The notes under the pieces are model-generated. The model was not told the origin of the DNA. It did no database searches and saw nothing but the letters and a program-made list of their open reading frames with translations. 64,000 nucleotides of DNA from Jacaranda mimosifolia (taxonomy: Eukaryota; Streptophyta; Magnoliopsida; Lamiales; Bignoniaceae), in the NCBI GenBank assembly GCA_018894105.1, contig CM032117.1, forward strand, positions 44,502,501 through 44,566,500, read 5' to 3'. The translations under genes were made by a program, and so were the position numbers. Below, one piece after another: positions 45,260-57,960 of the stretch (within the stretch, counting starts at the first letter, position 1; every line of letters starts with the position of its first letter).

Positions 45260-48200
45260 AACCTAATTTGATGGGTTAAACAACACATAAGACCCTCTAG
45301 TATAATAAAATTATCTTTTTGTCAAGTAATAGTCATTATAGTACATATTCAAATGGTTGGAAAAATAAATACCTACATCAAACGACTTGTGTTCTCAATT
45401 ATATTAGTATAAACCATTGATGAATGAGATAAATATATCCCTTCAACACTACCATAAAAAATCAATGAGCCTATCATGACTATGTCAGTCTTAGAAATAA
45501 TACATCATAGTTTAACAATCAGGCAATCGTCAGATCAAGATGAATTCCAATTAATCTCTAACATATTAAGAATAGTACTGGAAATCGACAAAAAACTACC
45601 AAATTTTGGAATTTTTATACTTTATCTCTGCAATCTTGTATTGAGTTCATCCTTGTGCTATACTTATTTTGCGTGTTTTTGTAATTATATTTTCTTTGGT
45701 CGAGTTTACCTCAATTTGATGGGTGAAATAATAGGTAAAATCCTCTAATACAATAAAATCATCTTTTCTTCAAGTAATAGTCATTACAGTACGCATTCAA
45801 ATGGTTAGGAAAATAAATACCCACATCCAACGACTTGTGTTCTCGATTATACTAGTATAAGTTATTGATGAATATGGTAAATAAATCCTTTCGACACTAC
45901 CATTAAAAACTAATATCAGTCCTAAGACTAATACATGATGGCTTAACATTTATGCAATCGCCAGGTTAAGACAAATTCAACTTAATCTCTAGTGTACTAA
46001 GAATAATACTAGAAATCAACAAGAAAATACCTATTTTTGGGACTTTTATACTTCATCTCTACAATTTTATATTGAATTCATCTTGTTTTGTATTTATTTC
46101 GCGTGTTTTTGTACTTGATTTTCCTTTGGCTAGGTTTGCCTCAATTCGATGGGTGGAACAGTATATAAGAGCTTCTAATACAATAAAATCATCTGTTTTT
46201 TAGGTAGTGATCGCGATAGTATGTGTTCAAATGGTTGGGAATGCAAACACTCACATCTAACCACTTGTATTCCATTCATACTAGTGTAAACTATTGGTGT
46301 ATGGGTAAATGAATCCTTTCGACACCATCATCGAAAACCAATGAACGTATCATGACTATATTAGTCCCAAGACTAATACATGATGGCTTAATTCATGAAA
46401 TCGACAGATTAAGACAAATTCAACTTAATCTGTAATGTAGTCAGAATAATATTGAAAATCAACAAAAGAATACCTAATTTTGGAACTTTTATACTTCATC
46501 TTTGAAATTTTATGCTAAATTTGCCCTTGTTCTGTACTTATTTCATGTGTTTTTGTACTTGCTTTTTCTTTGGCCAAGTTTACTTCAATTTGATGGGTGC
46601 AACAACACAAAAGACCCTTTAATATAATAAAATTATCTTTTCTTCAATCAATGGTTGTGATAATACATGTTCAAATAGTTGGGAACACAAATACCCACAT
46701 TCAACGACTTGTGGTCTCATTCATACTAGTGTAAACCATTAGTGAATGAGGTAAATGAATCCTTCAGACACCACTATCAAAAACTAATAAATCTATCATG
46801 ACTATGTTAGTCCCAAGACTAATACATCATGCCTTAATAATCATGCAATTGATAGATAAAGAGAAATTCAATTTAATCTCTAATGTACTATAAATAATAC
46901 TGGAAATCAACAAAAAATACCTTTTTATGGGACTTTTATACTTCATCTCTGCAATTTTATATTGAATTCAACTTGTTTTGTACCTTTTTCGCATGTTTTT
47001 GTACTTGCTTTTTCTTTGGCCAAGTTTTCCTTAATTCGGTGGGTGAAACAACACATAAGACACTCTAACACAATAAACTCATCTTTTCTTTAGGTAGTGC
47101 TTGTGATAGTACATGTTCAAATGGTTGTCAATGCAAACACCCACATCAAACCACTTGTATTCTTATTTAAACTCTTAAGACTAATACATGATGGCTTAAT
47201 TCATGTAATTGATAGATTAAGACAAATTCAACTTAGTCTGTAGTGTACTAAGAATAATACTTGAAATTGACAAAAAATACCTATTTTTGGGACTTTTATA
47301 GTTCATCTCTGCAGTTTTGTACTGAATTTACCCTTGTTCTGTACTTATTTTGCGTGTTTTGAAAAGAAAGTTCCTTTACCCTTCTTATCTCCACCAATAT
47401 CAAAATATTTGCAATACTTAATAGCATGCTGAGAAACATATTTATAACACTGGCATTGTAGCCTCAACACAATCTTATTAGTTGTTTTTGCCTTCATGTT
47501 GAATACCATATCGTAAGAAAATAATACTATGATGAGGTAAATGTATTTGTTCAACACCCCCATCAAAAGCCAATGAACCTATCATGATTGCATCATTCCT
47601 ATGACTAATACATCATTGTGTTAATAAACATGCAATGACTAATCTAGTTAAATTTAATTTAATCTTTTATTTATAAAGAAAAATACTGAAAATAGACACA
47701 AAAAAAAAAAAAAAAAAACTAACTAAATTTTGATATTTTTATAGTAGATCTTTGCATTTTTACACTGAATTCACCTTGTTATGTACTTATTTGGCATGCT
47801 TTTGTATTTGCTTTTTTTTTTTTTACCCAATTTACCTTAATTCGATATGTGAAACAATGCATAAAATTCTCTAATACAATAAAATCATGTTTTTCAAGTA
47901 ATGATCGTGATAGTATATGTGCAAATACTTGGGAACACAAATACTCACATATAACCACTTATGTTCTCATCCATACTAGTGTAAACCATCATTGTATATG
48001 GTAAATGTATCCTTCTGACATCACCATCGAAATCCAATGGAGACCTCATGACTATATCGGTCCTAGGGCTAATAAATCATGGTTTGACAATCATGCAATG
48101 GCTTAACTAATTAAATTCAACTTAAAATTCTATACACTAAAAATAATACTATAGATAGACAAAAAAAATACCAATTTTTAGGATTTTTATATTGGATCTT

Positions 48201-48760
48201 CATATTTTTGTACTAAAATCGCCTTGTTCTGTACTTATTTAGCATGTTTTTGTACTTTTTTTTCCTTTGGTTGAATTTATGTCAATTTGATATGTGAAAT
48301 AACATGGAAGACTCTTTAATGCAATAAAATTATATTTTATTCAAGTAATGATCATGATAGTATGTGCGCAAATGGTTGGGAACACAAATACTCACATCCA
48401 ACTATTTGTGTTCTTACTTATACTAGTGTAAAGCATTGATCAATGTGGTAAATGTATCATTTTGATATCAACATTAGAAAGCTAACAATATATCAAACTA
48501 TAACTATTGTAGGACTAAAAATAATGGTTTGATTATTAAAAAATAACTTAAATAATTAAATTCAACTTAATTTATAATGTATTAATTAAGAATGATACCA
48601 TATACTGAGAAAATAATATCACTTTTTTTTTAATTCCAATACTTGATTCTACATATATTATATGCAATTTTCATAATCTAGTACGTCTTTATAGTATTTT
48701 TCTATATTTGCTTTATCTTATGGCCAAATTTAGCTTGTTAATGTTGCATTAAAAATTATT

Positions 48761-49845
48761 AGTACTGGTATGCATATATAATACTACATATGCCTTGAAA
48801 ATTACTAATGCACCAACAATTTATAATACATACCTTAGTAACAATATTCATATTCATATCACTTTTCATCTGATTTTTTTTTTAAATTTTAGTATATACG
48901 ATGAGCATTCATATAATCCAAATAACGAACATTCATATTATTCAAATCACTTTACAAATTAGAAACATCCCCTACCGTCATCCAAATACTCAATATGAAT
49001 ACTAAATTATCCTAATAACAACCATCCAAATATCATCAATAAGCATAGAATAGAGCAAATTGTGTTCATGAGTCAAAATTGTTGCTGTCTACAAATCCTA
49101 ACCCGATCAAGACAATAGTTTTCTCATTTTTATCCTACAAAATTAGAATGTACAATCAACAACTACATAATTAAAAATAAGTATAAATAAAAAGATGTGA
49201 ACATTTCAACATATATAATTAAAGTTCAGGTATGTATTGCAAACACAATTAAAATGTACTAAAAGTTTGCATTTTGGCACTATAATTACTTACACACAAT
49301 GCTGAACCAAGATTATAGTACTAAAACCACGATTTGGAATAGGTGAAATTAAATAGATGAGAATCAAATTAGGGTTCCTAAAAAACAAAACCAATATGCA
49401 TTAACTAAAATGACATGAACAACAAACAAATTTAAGAATTTTTTTTTTAATATCACAACCATGAAATCTCTATGAAAATAAAACATTTTCTTGCGAAAGT
49501 GAAATACCTTGCCCAATCTCTGAAAATATAGGCAAAATTGAAAGTCTTCTTTTCTTGGGCAACAACAATGGCGGACTAGAAGTTTAGAAATGAGAGAGAG
49601 TAATATACAAGAAGATGGGAATAATAGTTATGAGAATTTCAGAAATGGAGGAAAAAAATAAAAACAGAAAATTAAAATGAAGAAGAAAAGCGTGAAAGGG
49701 AGATTAGAAAATGTGGAAGATGGAAAGAATATTGGGCTTTCTGTGGCTTCAAATTGAAAGCATAGGCATTTTAGTATTTTTCACACGAGTAGGGAGTTGG
49801 CTCAAAGTTTAATTTTAAAACAAGGAGAGTAGATGAAAAGGAAAT
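48761..49845. other. Right flank of the array in the Mutator-like element
   Basis: AT-rich, without a supported gene. It leads into the right terminal inverted repeat. Confidence 0.4.
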
Positions 49846-50195
49846 ATGGGGACTGAACACAAAAGTAAGGTTAGGTTTGGGGATTTAAGGCTAATTAACC
49901 AATAGAAAAAGTACACATCAGAAGAAATAACTTAAAGTACTACTAATTTCATGAAAGAAAATCATGCATTAATTTATTCGAAAGAATGCACCATAATCCT
50001 AGAATGACGAATTAGTTCGTGATTGAATTGTTAAAGAAAACATGAACAAAAATGAAACATCATTTAAAATACAGAATTAAAAAAAAAAATCAAAGGGAGA
50101 AGAGGAAACTCTATTCCTAGACGAATCTGATCTCTACTTTATCCACCTCCGAATCCTAAATTCTCATGAAACTTCTAATCTTCAAAATACAACAA

Positions 50196-50586
50196 GGGTT
50201 AATTACACTTTGCTGTCCGAACTATTTAGTTTTTTACACCTTGCCTCCTAAACTTTTTTTATTTACACTCGACCATCTAAACTTCGTGTTGTTTTATACG
50301 ATGGCATATATGGGCATTTTCGATGGAATATTCCACTAGGATTCCATCACATGTGACAACACGGTGGATATATTGGTGTTTTCGATGGAATGTTCCATGG
50401 GGATTCCATCACATGCGTTGCAGTGGCATACATGGGCGTTTTTGGCAGAATATTCCACCAGAAATGCCCATATATGCTATTGTGTAGAAAAACACAAAGT
50501 TTAGATGTTTGAGTGTAACCAAAAAATGTTTAGCGGGCAAAGTGTAAAAAATCAATTAGTTCGGATGGCAAAGTGTAATTAAACCC
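50196..50586. mobile_element. 391-bp TIR element in the Athila-like LTR
   Basis: The ends GGGTTAATTACACTTTGC and (from the right) GGGTTTAATTACACTTTGCC are inverted repeats extending about 50 bp (TCCGAACTA, TTTTTTACAC blocks). The sister LTR lacks the segment at the equivalent place, confirming insertion. The interior has repeated GGAATGTTCCA/TCCATCACATG palindromic strings. Flanks give no clear TSD. Family uncertain; possibly a small Mutator-like MITE. Confidence 0.7.
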
Positions 50587-50883
50587 ATTCCACTAAGTGT
50601 ATGAAGCCTATTTATAACAAATTCAAAAGAGTCTTCTAATTAGACTAAGAATTAAATAAATAAAAAGACTCTTCTACCCATCCTTGATTAGATCATGAGG
50701 TGTCATCCTGCTAGCATTCCGACCAACTTGTGTCAATTTGACCCTTTTTGTAATTTCTACACTTGTATTCTTGCAATTCCAAATTTTTATCAATAAGCAA
50801 GGAAATTATAATATTTTAAACAAGAAAATTGTTTGTTCAGTCCTAAATATGATATTGAAATTAATACTCATTTGGACTTAACA

Positions 50884-52954
50884 AACCCCCCCAAACTTAA
50901 TACGTTGTTCGCCCTTGAGCAACACAAAGAAAAGATTCAAAGACACTCTAAGAGAAACAAATCAACACTAAAATACATGTACAAAAACATCACCTCTTTT
51001 TTTTTTTTTTATTCTTAGAACTTACTTCAACATTGCGCTCGTAGTCAACCACAATTGTGATCTAATTTCATTATGCAGATATAAGTAGAGACAATATTTA
51101 AATGAATCCCCCTTGTGCGTGTGTGTGATTTCATTACAGGTAGTTATTGGCAATTCGTATTAATTTATGTACAAGTACAAAGCTTTACTTTAGCACTCCG
51201 TAGGTTTGCTTTTCATTTCTATCTCCACTAAAATAGAATACACTCAATAAATGATTGTTTAGGGCTTTTAGAACTTATAATGTGGGCTTCAGTAAAGGCA
51301 TGAATGATATGGATAATTCTGCTTGATACCCACTACACTTACTTGTCAATGCTCCCCCAAACTTATTGAACACTACTTCTTAGTTTCTTTTTTTCTTCCC
51401 TTTTTTTTTTCCGATGCTTATGCCACTATGCAACTTTTTTTGTTATATATATATATATTTGTGTATGAGGCCTTATCTACACCATTTTTTTTTTGGAAGA
51501 AAATCAAACTTATGGTCACTGTATTGTTTATTCCCATCTTCATAAGTTTCCAAATAAATCTAACAAGTAATTGTGAGATTTTTTTTGGTGGGATCATGTG
51601 GGCATTGAGTTAATTACCAAATAAAAAGAATATTTAAAATAGGCTCAATAGGGACTCTGGGGATTAAATATGATTTGGAAGGCTTGAAAGGCTCAAACGG
51701 ATCAAAAATGGCCTAAGTCATTTCCTTTACTTAAGTAATTCTAGGATTTCGCCTCGATAGAGAATCAAACAAATTCTAGAGTTTAAAGTATTATCTATAT
51801 TACTCGTACATAAATGTCTTCTAAATGAAACCAATAACTAAAGGTGAGAAAATGAGTGCTCAAAAATAGGAGATATCATCTTAGCATTGCTTCTACTCAA
51901 AGTACATAATTCCATCATCACACAATTATAATTTTTCGTGAAACACAAAATTAAGGAAGTAATATCTTCATTCATTTAAGAAAATTAATTTTTGTACATG
52001 CAGGACATCAACTCAATTACTAAACCCTAATCATGCAAAAACAATAGAAAATAACAAAAAAAAAGGACTAAAAACTGACGAGCAGAGCACTCCCTTCCCC
52101 CCCAAACTTGAGTGGTACTTTGCCCTCAAAGTACCCATACTATCATTGACAAAGAAAGCAAGAAAATAGATAGAAAATGAGAGACACCAATATGAATAAT
52201 GATAAAAATAAAAATAAAAATAAAAGTAAAGAAAAGAAAAAGAAAAGGATGAAAATATGCTCTAATCAATCAACAACGTCATCGTCCTTCTCGATCTCTC
52301 GGGTGGAATTGCAGCATCAAAGTAGAGATGTGGCGGTGGTGAGAATTAACTCCAAACAAAACTATGCCCAATAATAACTCAAAAGAAATCAAGAATTTCC
52401 ATTGAATGAATCAACATCCAAAAATTTAATTCAATTTGCATCCAAATATTCACCACTTCACCCCAATAATCAATCAATTATTTATCAAATAATCTCAAAT
52501 AAACAACCACTCAATGTGAATTATTCAATAAATAATCTAAGTAATTCCAATATCTCAAATCAATAAAATAGGCCTTCCTAAATGATAAATGCCCAGAAAT
52601 TTCAATTACCCTACCCTACTCAATCCATACACTCAATTAGACCCATACCCTAAAATACCTAAATAATAGACCATACCTTATCAACCCAAAGCCCTTTGGG
52701 TCTATGGTTAGACCCAATTTTTGGAATGTGTTTTAATTTGACTAATTTTTCATCTTTTTCAAATTTTCTTAGTGTCAATTAAAATGCTAAAACTATCTAA
52801 TATTTCAATGCTAGAGTAATTTATTAATATTGGCTAACTTTTTTTAGCATATTTTAAAATTTTTAACTTTATTTTTTTAAATTAAAAAAGAGTATATATT
52901 TAATGTTTGTTGCTATATATTATTAAATATTCAAATACTAAAAAATTTATTAAA
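50884..52954 (-). other. Remnant 3' interior of the Athila-like element
   Basis: Begins with CCCCCCCAAACTTAA...GCCCTTGAGCAAC and has a second CCCCCCCAAACTTGAG...TTGCCCTCAAAG motif at about 52098-52130. Such polypurine-like strings (read on the minus strand) are typical of Athila/Tat 3' regions. The rest is AT-rich with no supported gene. Confidence 0.5.
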
Positions 52955-53506
52955 TGTTTGTTCCTGCTTGTACTCTATTCAGAGAGCAATAAGGGCGGAG
53001 AGAATTCCATTTGATAATATTGATATTGTTTATGTCCTATCAAATTATTATTACTAATTGTGATGTCTTGCCACCTGATAATCTATTGATTACTGCTTCT
53101 TCGACAGATCCATTTTTACTGTTTATTGTTTTTTCCCTCACTAAGTCCTTAGGACTCACCCTTCTGTCATCCTTTATTTTCTTCCCAAGTAGGGTTAATT
53201 GAAGAATTAGGGCTTATGGCTTGGCCTGAGGGATCTGTTTGTAATAGATTAGGTGTTTTGCATGTATATATATTGAACTTACTTAATCGTAACATAGAAT
53301 CGAGATTATTGATATGATGAATGTTGTTTGGGACACTTATGGCATGTAAATGTGGCAACCCTAGTAGTGTTCTTTCAAGTTTGAAGTTTGTTGCTGCTAT
53401 ATGAGTCTTGATGACATGTTGGGTTTCTCGGTTATCTTTTATGTTATGATTTAAGTCTAAAATGGTGGCACCTCAACTTAGGAATTACCCTGAGTGGGGC
53501 ACCACA
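52955..53506 (+). repeat. Truncated 5' LTR of the Del/Tekay-like element
   Basis: Matches 61540-62094 from GAGCAATAAGG...GAGAGAATTCC to TACCCTGAGTGGGGCACCACA. Similarity stops abruptly to the left, so about 2 kb of the LTR is missing. Confidence 0.8.
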
Positions 53507-53510
53507 GAGG

Positions 53511-53523
53511 TGGTATCAGAGCC
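53511..53523 (+). other. Primer-binding site of the Del/Tekay-like element
   Basis: TGGTATCAGAGCC, four bases after the LTR end, is the standard initiator-Met tRNA site of Tekay elements. Confidence 0.85.
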
Positions 53524-53792
53524 TAGGTTTGTTGATGACCTAGGAAATGGATATCATTGGGATTTGTAACTAACCTGCGAGAGAGAAAGTTAGTTAGGAT
53601 ATGAATTTTTGGTATAGTGTTCGATACTTGGAGGTACGAGATTATATCTGGGATGGCCAATTAGTCTGTAATCTTCATTTCTGAAAAGTTGAGCATTGAA
53701 CTTTAGATTGAGAACTGAACTTTGGGTACTTTGTGTGTTGGAGATGTACCTGATTAATGTGACATTGATGAAATAAATTTATATAGTGCAGG

Positions 53793-56090
53793 ATGGCGAA
53801 CGAACATAGGAAGAGAAAAGAATGAATGAAAGAAGAGAGTAGAGAGTCTTTAGAAGAAAAGATTTAGGTTTTAGAACAGGAAAAGATGAGTCTATTAAGG
53901 CTATGCTAAAGTCTTGAGGACCAGCTTTATGATCATCATGAGTCATTGATGCAAAGACGAGTAGAATCCTATCATTTGAAATTGATACCTGGGGCTTGGA
54001 GCTATACTGTAGAAAAGCTGATGGAGGATATAGAATGAGAAAGTGAGCATGTAAGGATAGCTAAACGATAAGTGGAAAGACTCCGCATTGTGCGGGCAAA
54101 ATTGGAAGAACCTTTAAGGACACTGGAGTCTGATCATCATAAGATATTTGACACTACCTTCATTATTATAAATAAAGTTAAGATGATGATGGCATACTAT
54201 GGTTGTGCCATAGATTAGATCATTGGGGTTGGTGTTAGGATTGCTACAGAGGCTGGACCCTTTAGGGTTCACTCCTCCCTGAGCCAGAAAATAGACAAGG
54301 TGTTTGGATTGAAGAGATACCTGATAGAAACTTTGTAGAATTACCAGTAGAGGCCCTTGAGGAGATCTCGAAGAGGATTCTGAGTCTGATTCTGAAGAGA
54401 ATCCTAAGGAAGATCCTATACAAAAGCCCTCAATTGGGCACCGCTAGAGGTCAACATGGAGGACAAGTTCCAAGAGTTTGAGGAAGAAAATAAGGACATG
54501 GATATGGGGATGTTAGGGAAGATGACAATGAAGATATTAATCTGATATTATAGATGTCAAGGATTAGTATTTAAGACTCTTATGTGTACGACTGTATCTA
54601 TAAATATGTATGTAAAATATAGTAGTAGCTTTTGACAAATAGGTTGAGTAGTAAAGGCTAAGTTAGCTAAACTTAAGGGTGATACCCTTATATAAGACTT
54701 GTCAATTTTGGTTACGAGGAGGCATACAGTTAGTGTAGAAAATTTTGAAATTCTGACCTTGTATATATATATATACACTAATATAACCCTACTAATGCCA
54801 ATTCAAAAATATTAATGAAATTTTCTTGTCAATCATTAAATGGATAGATTTTGCTCCTATGGATTCTATTTAATTTTGTCAAACTTTCCCTTTCTTTCCT
54901 TTTCTTTTTCACAAATTTGAGAAATTTGAAAAGTTGATAGTGAAATTAGATATCATTTTACTACTCGGTAATTGCAGGCATAAGATTATCTAAGGCATAT
55001 CAGGCTTGTAGTGGCATCACGTGGGAGTTATGATGTATGCATTCCAATTCAAGCAGGCTACTCAAGAAAATCGCCCGATAGACGGGCTAATGCTTAACAG
55101 GCTCCTAGGCAGGGAACATCTGCCCATCAACAATCCTTGCCAGACAAAGATATCTCGCAAACGCCATTAGTAGGTCAACCAGTAGATCCCATATATCTGA
55201 GAGGAATTGTTAATGAGATTGCTGAGGACTAAGCACTGGAGCGATTTCTTTGCTTCCAACTTCAAATTTTTTTTGGGGAACTAGATGATAGAAAAGCTAA
55301 AGAATTGGTTGAAAATTTGGAAAACATATTTGAAACTTTGTGCTATCTGAATGTGCAAAAAGTTCGATATGCCACATTTCTTTTGGGAGGTTCTGCACAT
55401 ACTTGGTGGAATATGATTGGTTGTAGGTGGATAGTTGAGAAAACTCTCCACACTTGGAAAATTTTTAACAGGGAATCTATGGATAAATATATACCCCGGG
55501 TAGTCAAACGAGGAAGAGAAAGAGAATTTATGGATCTGATACAGACGACACAATCTATCAGCCAGTATGAGGCTAGTTTTCACTGGCTAATACAGTATAC
55601 CCTTTATACACTAGAAGATGAAGACTGACAAACCCAGGAATTTATTCAGGGATTATGGCCAGAACTTAGACAAGGTCTAGCCACTTGTGATTGCCAAACT
55701 TGAAATTAGGTGGTGAGCAAAGTACTACAATTAGAGTCGAAATTGCAGGAGATCTAGAAGATTGAAGATAAGAGCCAAAACGGGAAAATACACACTGGTG
55801 GTCTGAGTAATACTGGGAGATAATAGCCAAGGATATAGACTGGAGGTATTACTCGACAAACACCCTAGGTTGGCGGGGCTGCAAATTTGGCCTAAGGAAT
55901 GGCGCCAAAATAATATGGGTTTTGTGGGGGACCTAGCCATAAGGAGTGTGAATGTTGGAAAAAGCAAGGCAAGTGTATGGGTAGTGGTAGCAATTAGTAT
56001 TTTTTGAGATATTGCCCTAAAAAGAGAAATCCAACACCTGTGGGGAAAGAAAAACAGGTAGCAGGAGCTAGCGGGAAATAGAAAGTATGA
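53793..56090 (+). pseudogene. Del/Tekay-like gag, heavily broken
   Basis: The likely start is ATG 53793 (MANEHRKRKE), followed at once by a stop. Coiled-coil-like Glu/Lys-rich pieces run to about 54240. The capsid is clear at 55270-55690 (KELVENLENIFETLCYLN, VRYATFLLGGSAHTWWNMI, QYEASFHWLIQYT, FIQGLWPELRQGL). A Cys-His knuckle region (CGGPSHKECECW ... RYCPKK) lies at 55919-56022. The spacer 54240-55260 has no recognisable domain. Confidence 0.7.
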
Positions 56091-56129
56091 GCTCGTGCCT
56101 ATGCTTTGATAGGAGAAGATGCACCAGAC

Positions 56130-56440
56130 CCTAATAATACAATTTCTATTCCAAGAATTCTTGGTAATGCTTTATATGATCTTGGAGCAACATATTCTTT
56201 CATATCTGTATCCTTCTCGCATAAGTTGAATATCTAGCCTAAAACCATGACATACTAGATAGAGGTACATACACCCTTGGGGACAAGGTTAATAATCGAT
56301 ACTACGTATTGGGCATGTCCAGTTATGATAGGAAATGTAGAATATCCTGCCGATCTTAAAGAAGTGCCCATCCAGAAATATGATTTAATATTGGGGATGG
56401 ATTGGCTGTATTAGCACCAAGCACAAATAAATTGTTATGC
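56130..56440 (+). pseudogene. Del/Tekay-like aspartic protease, broken
   Basis: ALYDLGATYSFIS corresponds to the usual LFDSGATHSFIS active-site loop with the catalytic Asp kept. DLILGMDWL follows at about 56380-56405. Stops interrupt both halves. Confidence 0.75.
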
Positions 56441-56599
56441 TAAGTACATCACTCTTGAAGATAAGGTATTGATACCAACATGTCGACCTACAGATACGAC
56501 TTCCTTAATAGTTATCATATCTGCAGTTGAAGCCAGGAAAATCCTGAAAGAAGGGGGACATAGATATTTAGCATACCTTATCAATAAGCCCTGAGACAC

Positions 56600-57480
56600 A
56601 GCCAAAATTGAAGAAGTATAAATAGTGGTAGATTACTCGAACATATTTTCGAAAGAACTAAAGTCATTACCATTAGATTGAGAAATTGAGTTTGTTATAC
56701 ATATACTTTCGGGAGCCACGCCTTTCTCAAAAACCCCTTATCAAATGGCACTAGCAGAACTTAAAGAGCTAAAGAATCAATTCCAAGAGTTATTGGAAAA
56801 GAAATTCATAAGGGTTAGCACTTCTCCATAGGGAGCCCCAGTATTGTTCGTCAAGAAGAAAGGTGGATCCCTAAGGATCTGTATTAACTATAGGGAATTG
56901 AATAAAATCAGTATCAAGAAAAAATATCCCTTACCACATGTGGAAGAATTGTTTGATCTTCTGCAGGGATCAAGGATCTTCTCAAAGTTGGATTTGAGAT
57001 AGGGGTATCACCAGCTGAAGATCAAGGAAGAAGATATTCTGAAAATTGCATTCAATTCCCTATACTACCACTTTGAGTTCGTAGTAATGCCATTTAGTCT
57101 AACCATTGCTTCAGCAGTATCTATGGATTTGATGCACCGAACTTTTAGACCATATCTAGATCAGTTTGTGGTCATAATCATCTATGACATTCTAGTGTAC
57201 TCGAAATCTAGAGAAGAGCATGCTAAGCACTTACACATAGTTCTAAGAACACTAAGAGAACACCAACTATATGCCAAGTTTAGTAAGTGTAAATTTTGGA
57301 TAGAGAAAGTGACATTTTTGGCATATCCCAAAATAGGATAGAGGTCGACCCCTCTAAGATAGATGTAATAGTCAATTGGAAAACACCCAAAAATGTAACA
57401 GAAGTCTATAGCTTTTTGGGACTTGTTGGCTACTATCAAAGGTTCGTATAGGATTTCTCTAAGATAGCTGGCCTATTGAC
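56600..57480 (+). pseudogene. Del/Tekay-like reverse transcriptase; catalytic Asp replaced by Tyr
   Basis: Motifs in order: [68 protein letters not shown] and [11 protein letters not shown]. The catalytic box is [13 protein letters not shown], where TAT at 57183-57185 replaces the first Asp of the usual DD pair. [13 protein letters not shown] then follows, with a frame slip near 57330. The Tyr alone would be expected to inactivate polymerisation. Confidence 0.85.
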
Positions 57481-57960
57481 TAAGTTAACATAGAAAGGTC
57501 AACTGTTTGACTGGGATGAGAACTGTGAAAGGAGTTTCCAAGAATTGAAAACCAAGTTGACTATAGCTCAAATCTTGGCCCTTCCAGAAGGATTAGGAGG
57601 ATCCGTTGTGTATACAAACGCTTTTAATAAGGGGCTTGGATACCTACAGATGCAGAAAGAGTGTGTTATCACTTATACATCCAAAAAACTAAAACCACAT
57701 GAGGAGAATTACTCAACTCATTATTTGGAGCTAGCTGCTATCATTTGTGCATTGACAAAATGGAGACATTAGCTCTATGGGGCCACGTTCAAGGTATACA
57801 CGGACCACAAAAGTCTCAAGTATCTGCGTTTGCAGAAGGATCTAAACATGAGACAATGCAGATGGATGGAATTTCTTGAAGACTATGACTTTTCTATTGC
57901 CTATCATTTAGGAAAAGTGAATGTGGTGGCCAATGTTTTAAGCCGAAAAGGCTGGAATGG
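57481..57960 (+). pseudogene. Del/Tekay-like RNase H, broken
   Basis: [17 protein letters not shown] matches the usual VYSDAS...GLGCVLMQ, with Asn for the first catalytic Asp. [33 protein letters not shown] and [17 protein letters not shown] follow, with a stop in between at about 57770. Confidence 0.8.

Larger units (their letters stand above)
42650..48760. repeat. Tandem array of about 440-bp units inside the Mutator-like element
   Basis: The marker string TACTTATTTTGCATGTTTTT and variants recurs at about 44475, 44917, 45205, 45655, 46090, 46530, 46980, 47340, 47785, 48230 and 48690. Most spacings are 435-460 bp, with shorter ones at 288 and 360. Each unit also has GATGGGTGAAACAACACATAAG, AATACAATAAAATCATCTTTTC and CATACTAGTGTAAACCATTG-type blocks. 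Two more divergent units of about 385 bp precede it (about 42720-43490). Units other than the 297-bp pair differ substantially. Confidence 0.85.
41982..49900. mobile_element. Mutator-like element, 7.9 kb, carrying a tandem array
   Basis: AATAGAAAAAG is present on both sides (41971-41981 and 49901-49911), and the sister LTR has it once at the empty site (near 62715-62726). This proves a discrete insertion with an 11-bp duplication, the Mutator-like range. The first and last 55 bp align as inverted repeats without gaps at about 30 positions (shared CCCAAACC and AGTCCCCAT blocks), and weaker similarity continues past 130 bp (TTTGAG...AACT/CACTTCC, AAAATGCC). No MURA-type transposase is visible. 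Most of the interior is a repeat array. Confidence 0.7.
41370..50883 (-). repeat. Athila-like 3' LTR, interrupted by two transposons
   Basis: After subtracting the Mutator-like element, one 11-bp TSD copy and the 391-bp TIR element, about 1.19 kb remains. It aligns end to end with the 5' LTR at 62116-63295. Ends are TGTTGGTGTGC and GGACTTAACA on the plus strand. Confidence 0.8.

Noticed and set aside
52177..52374. 65-codon frame starting with a Lys/Asn-rich run
   Set aside because: The N-terminal run comes from an A-rich simple sequence and the rest has no known motif; it lies in the Athila non-coding remnant.
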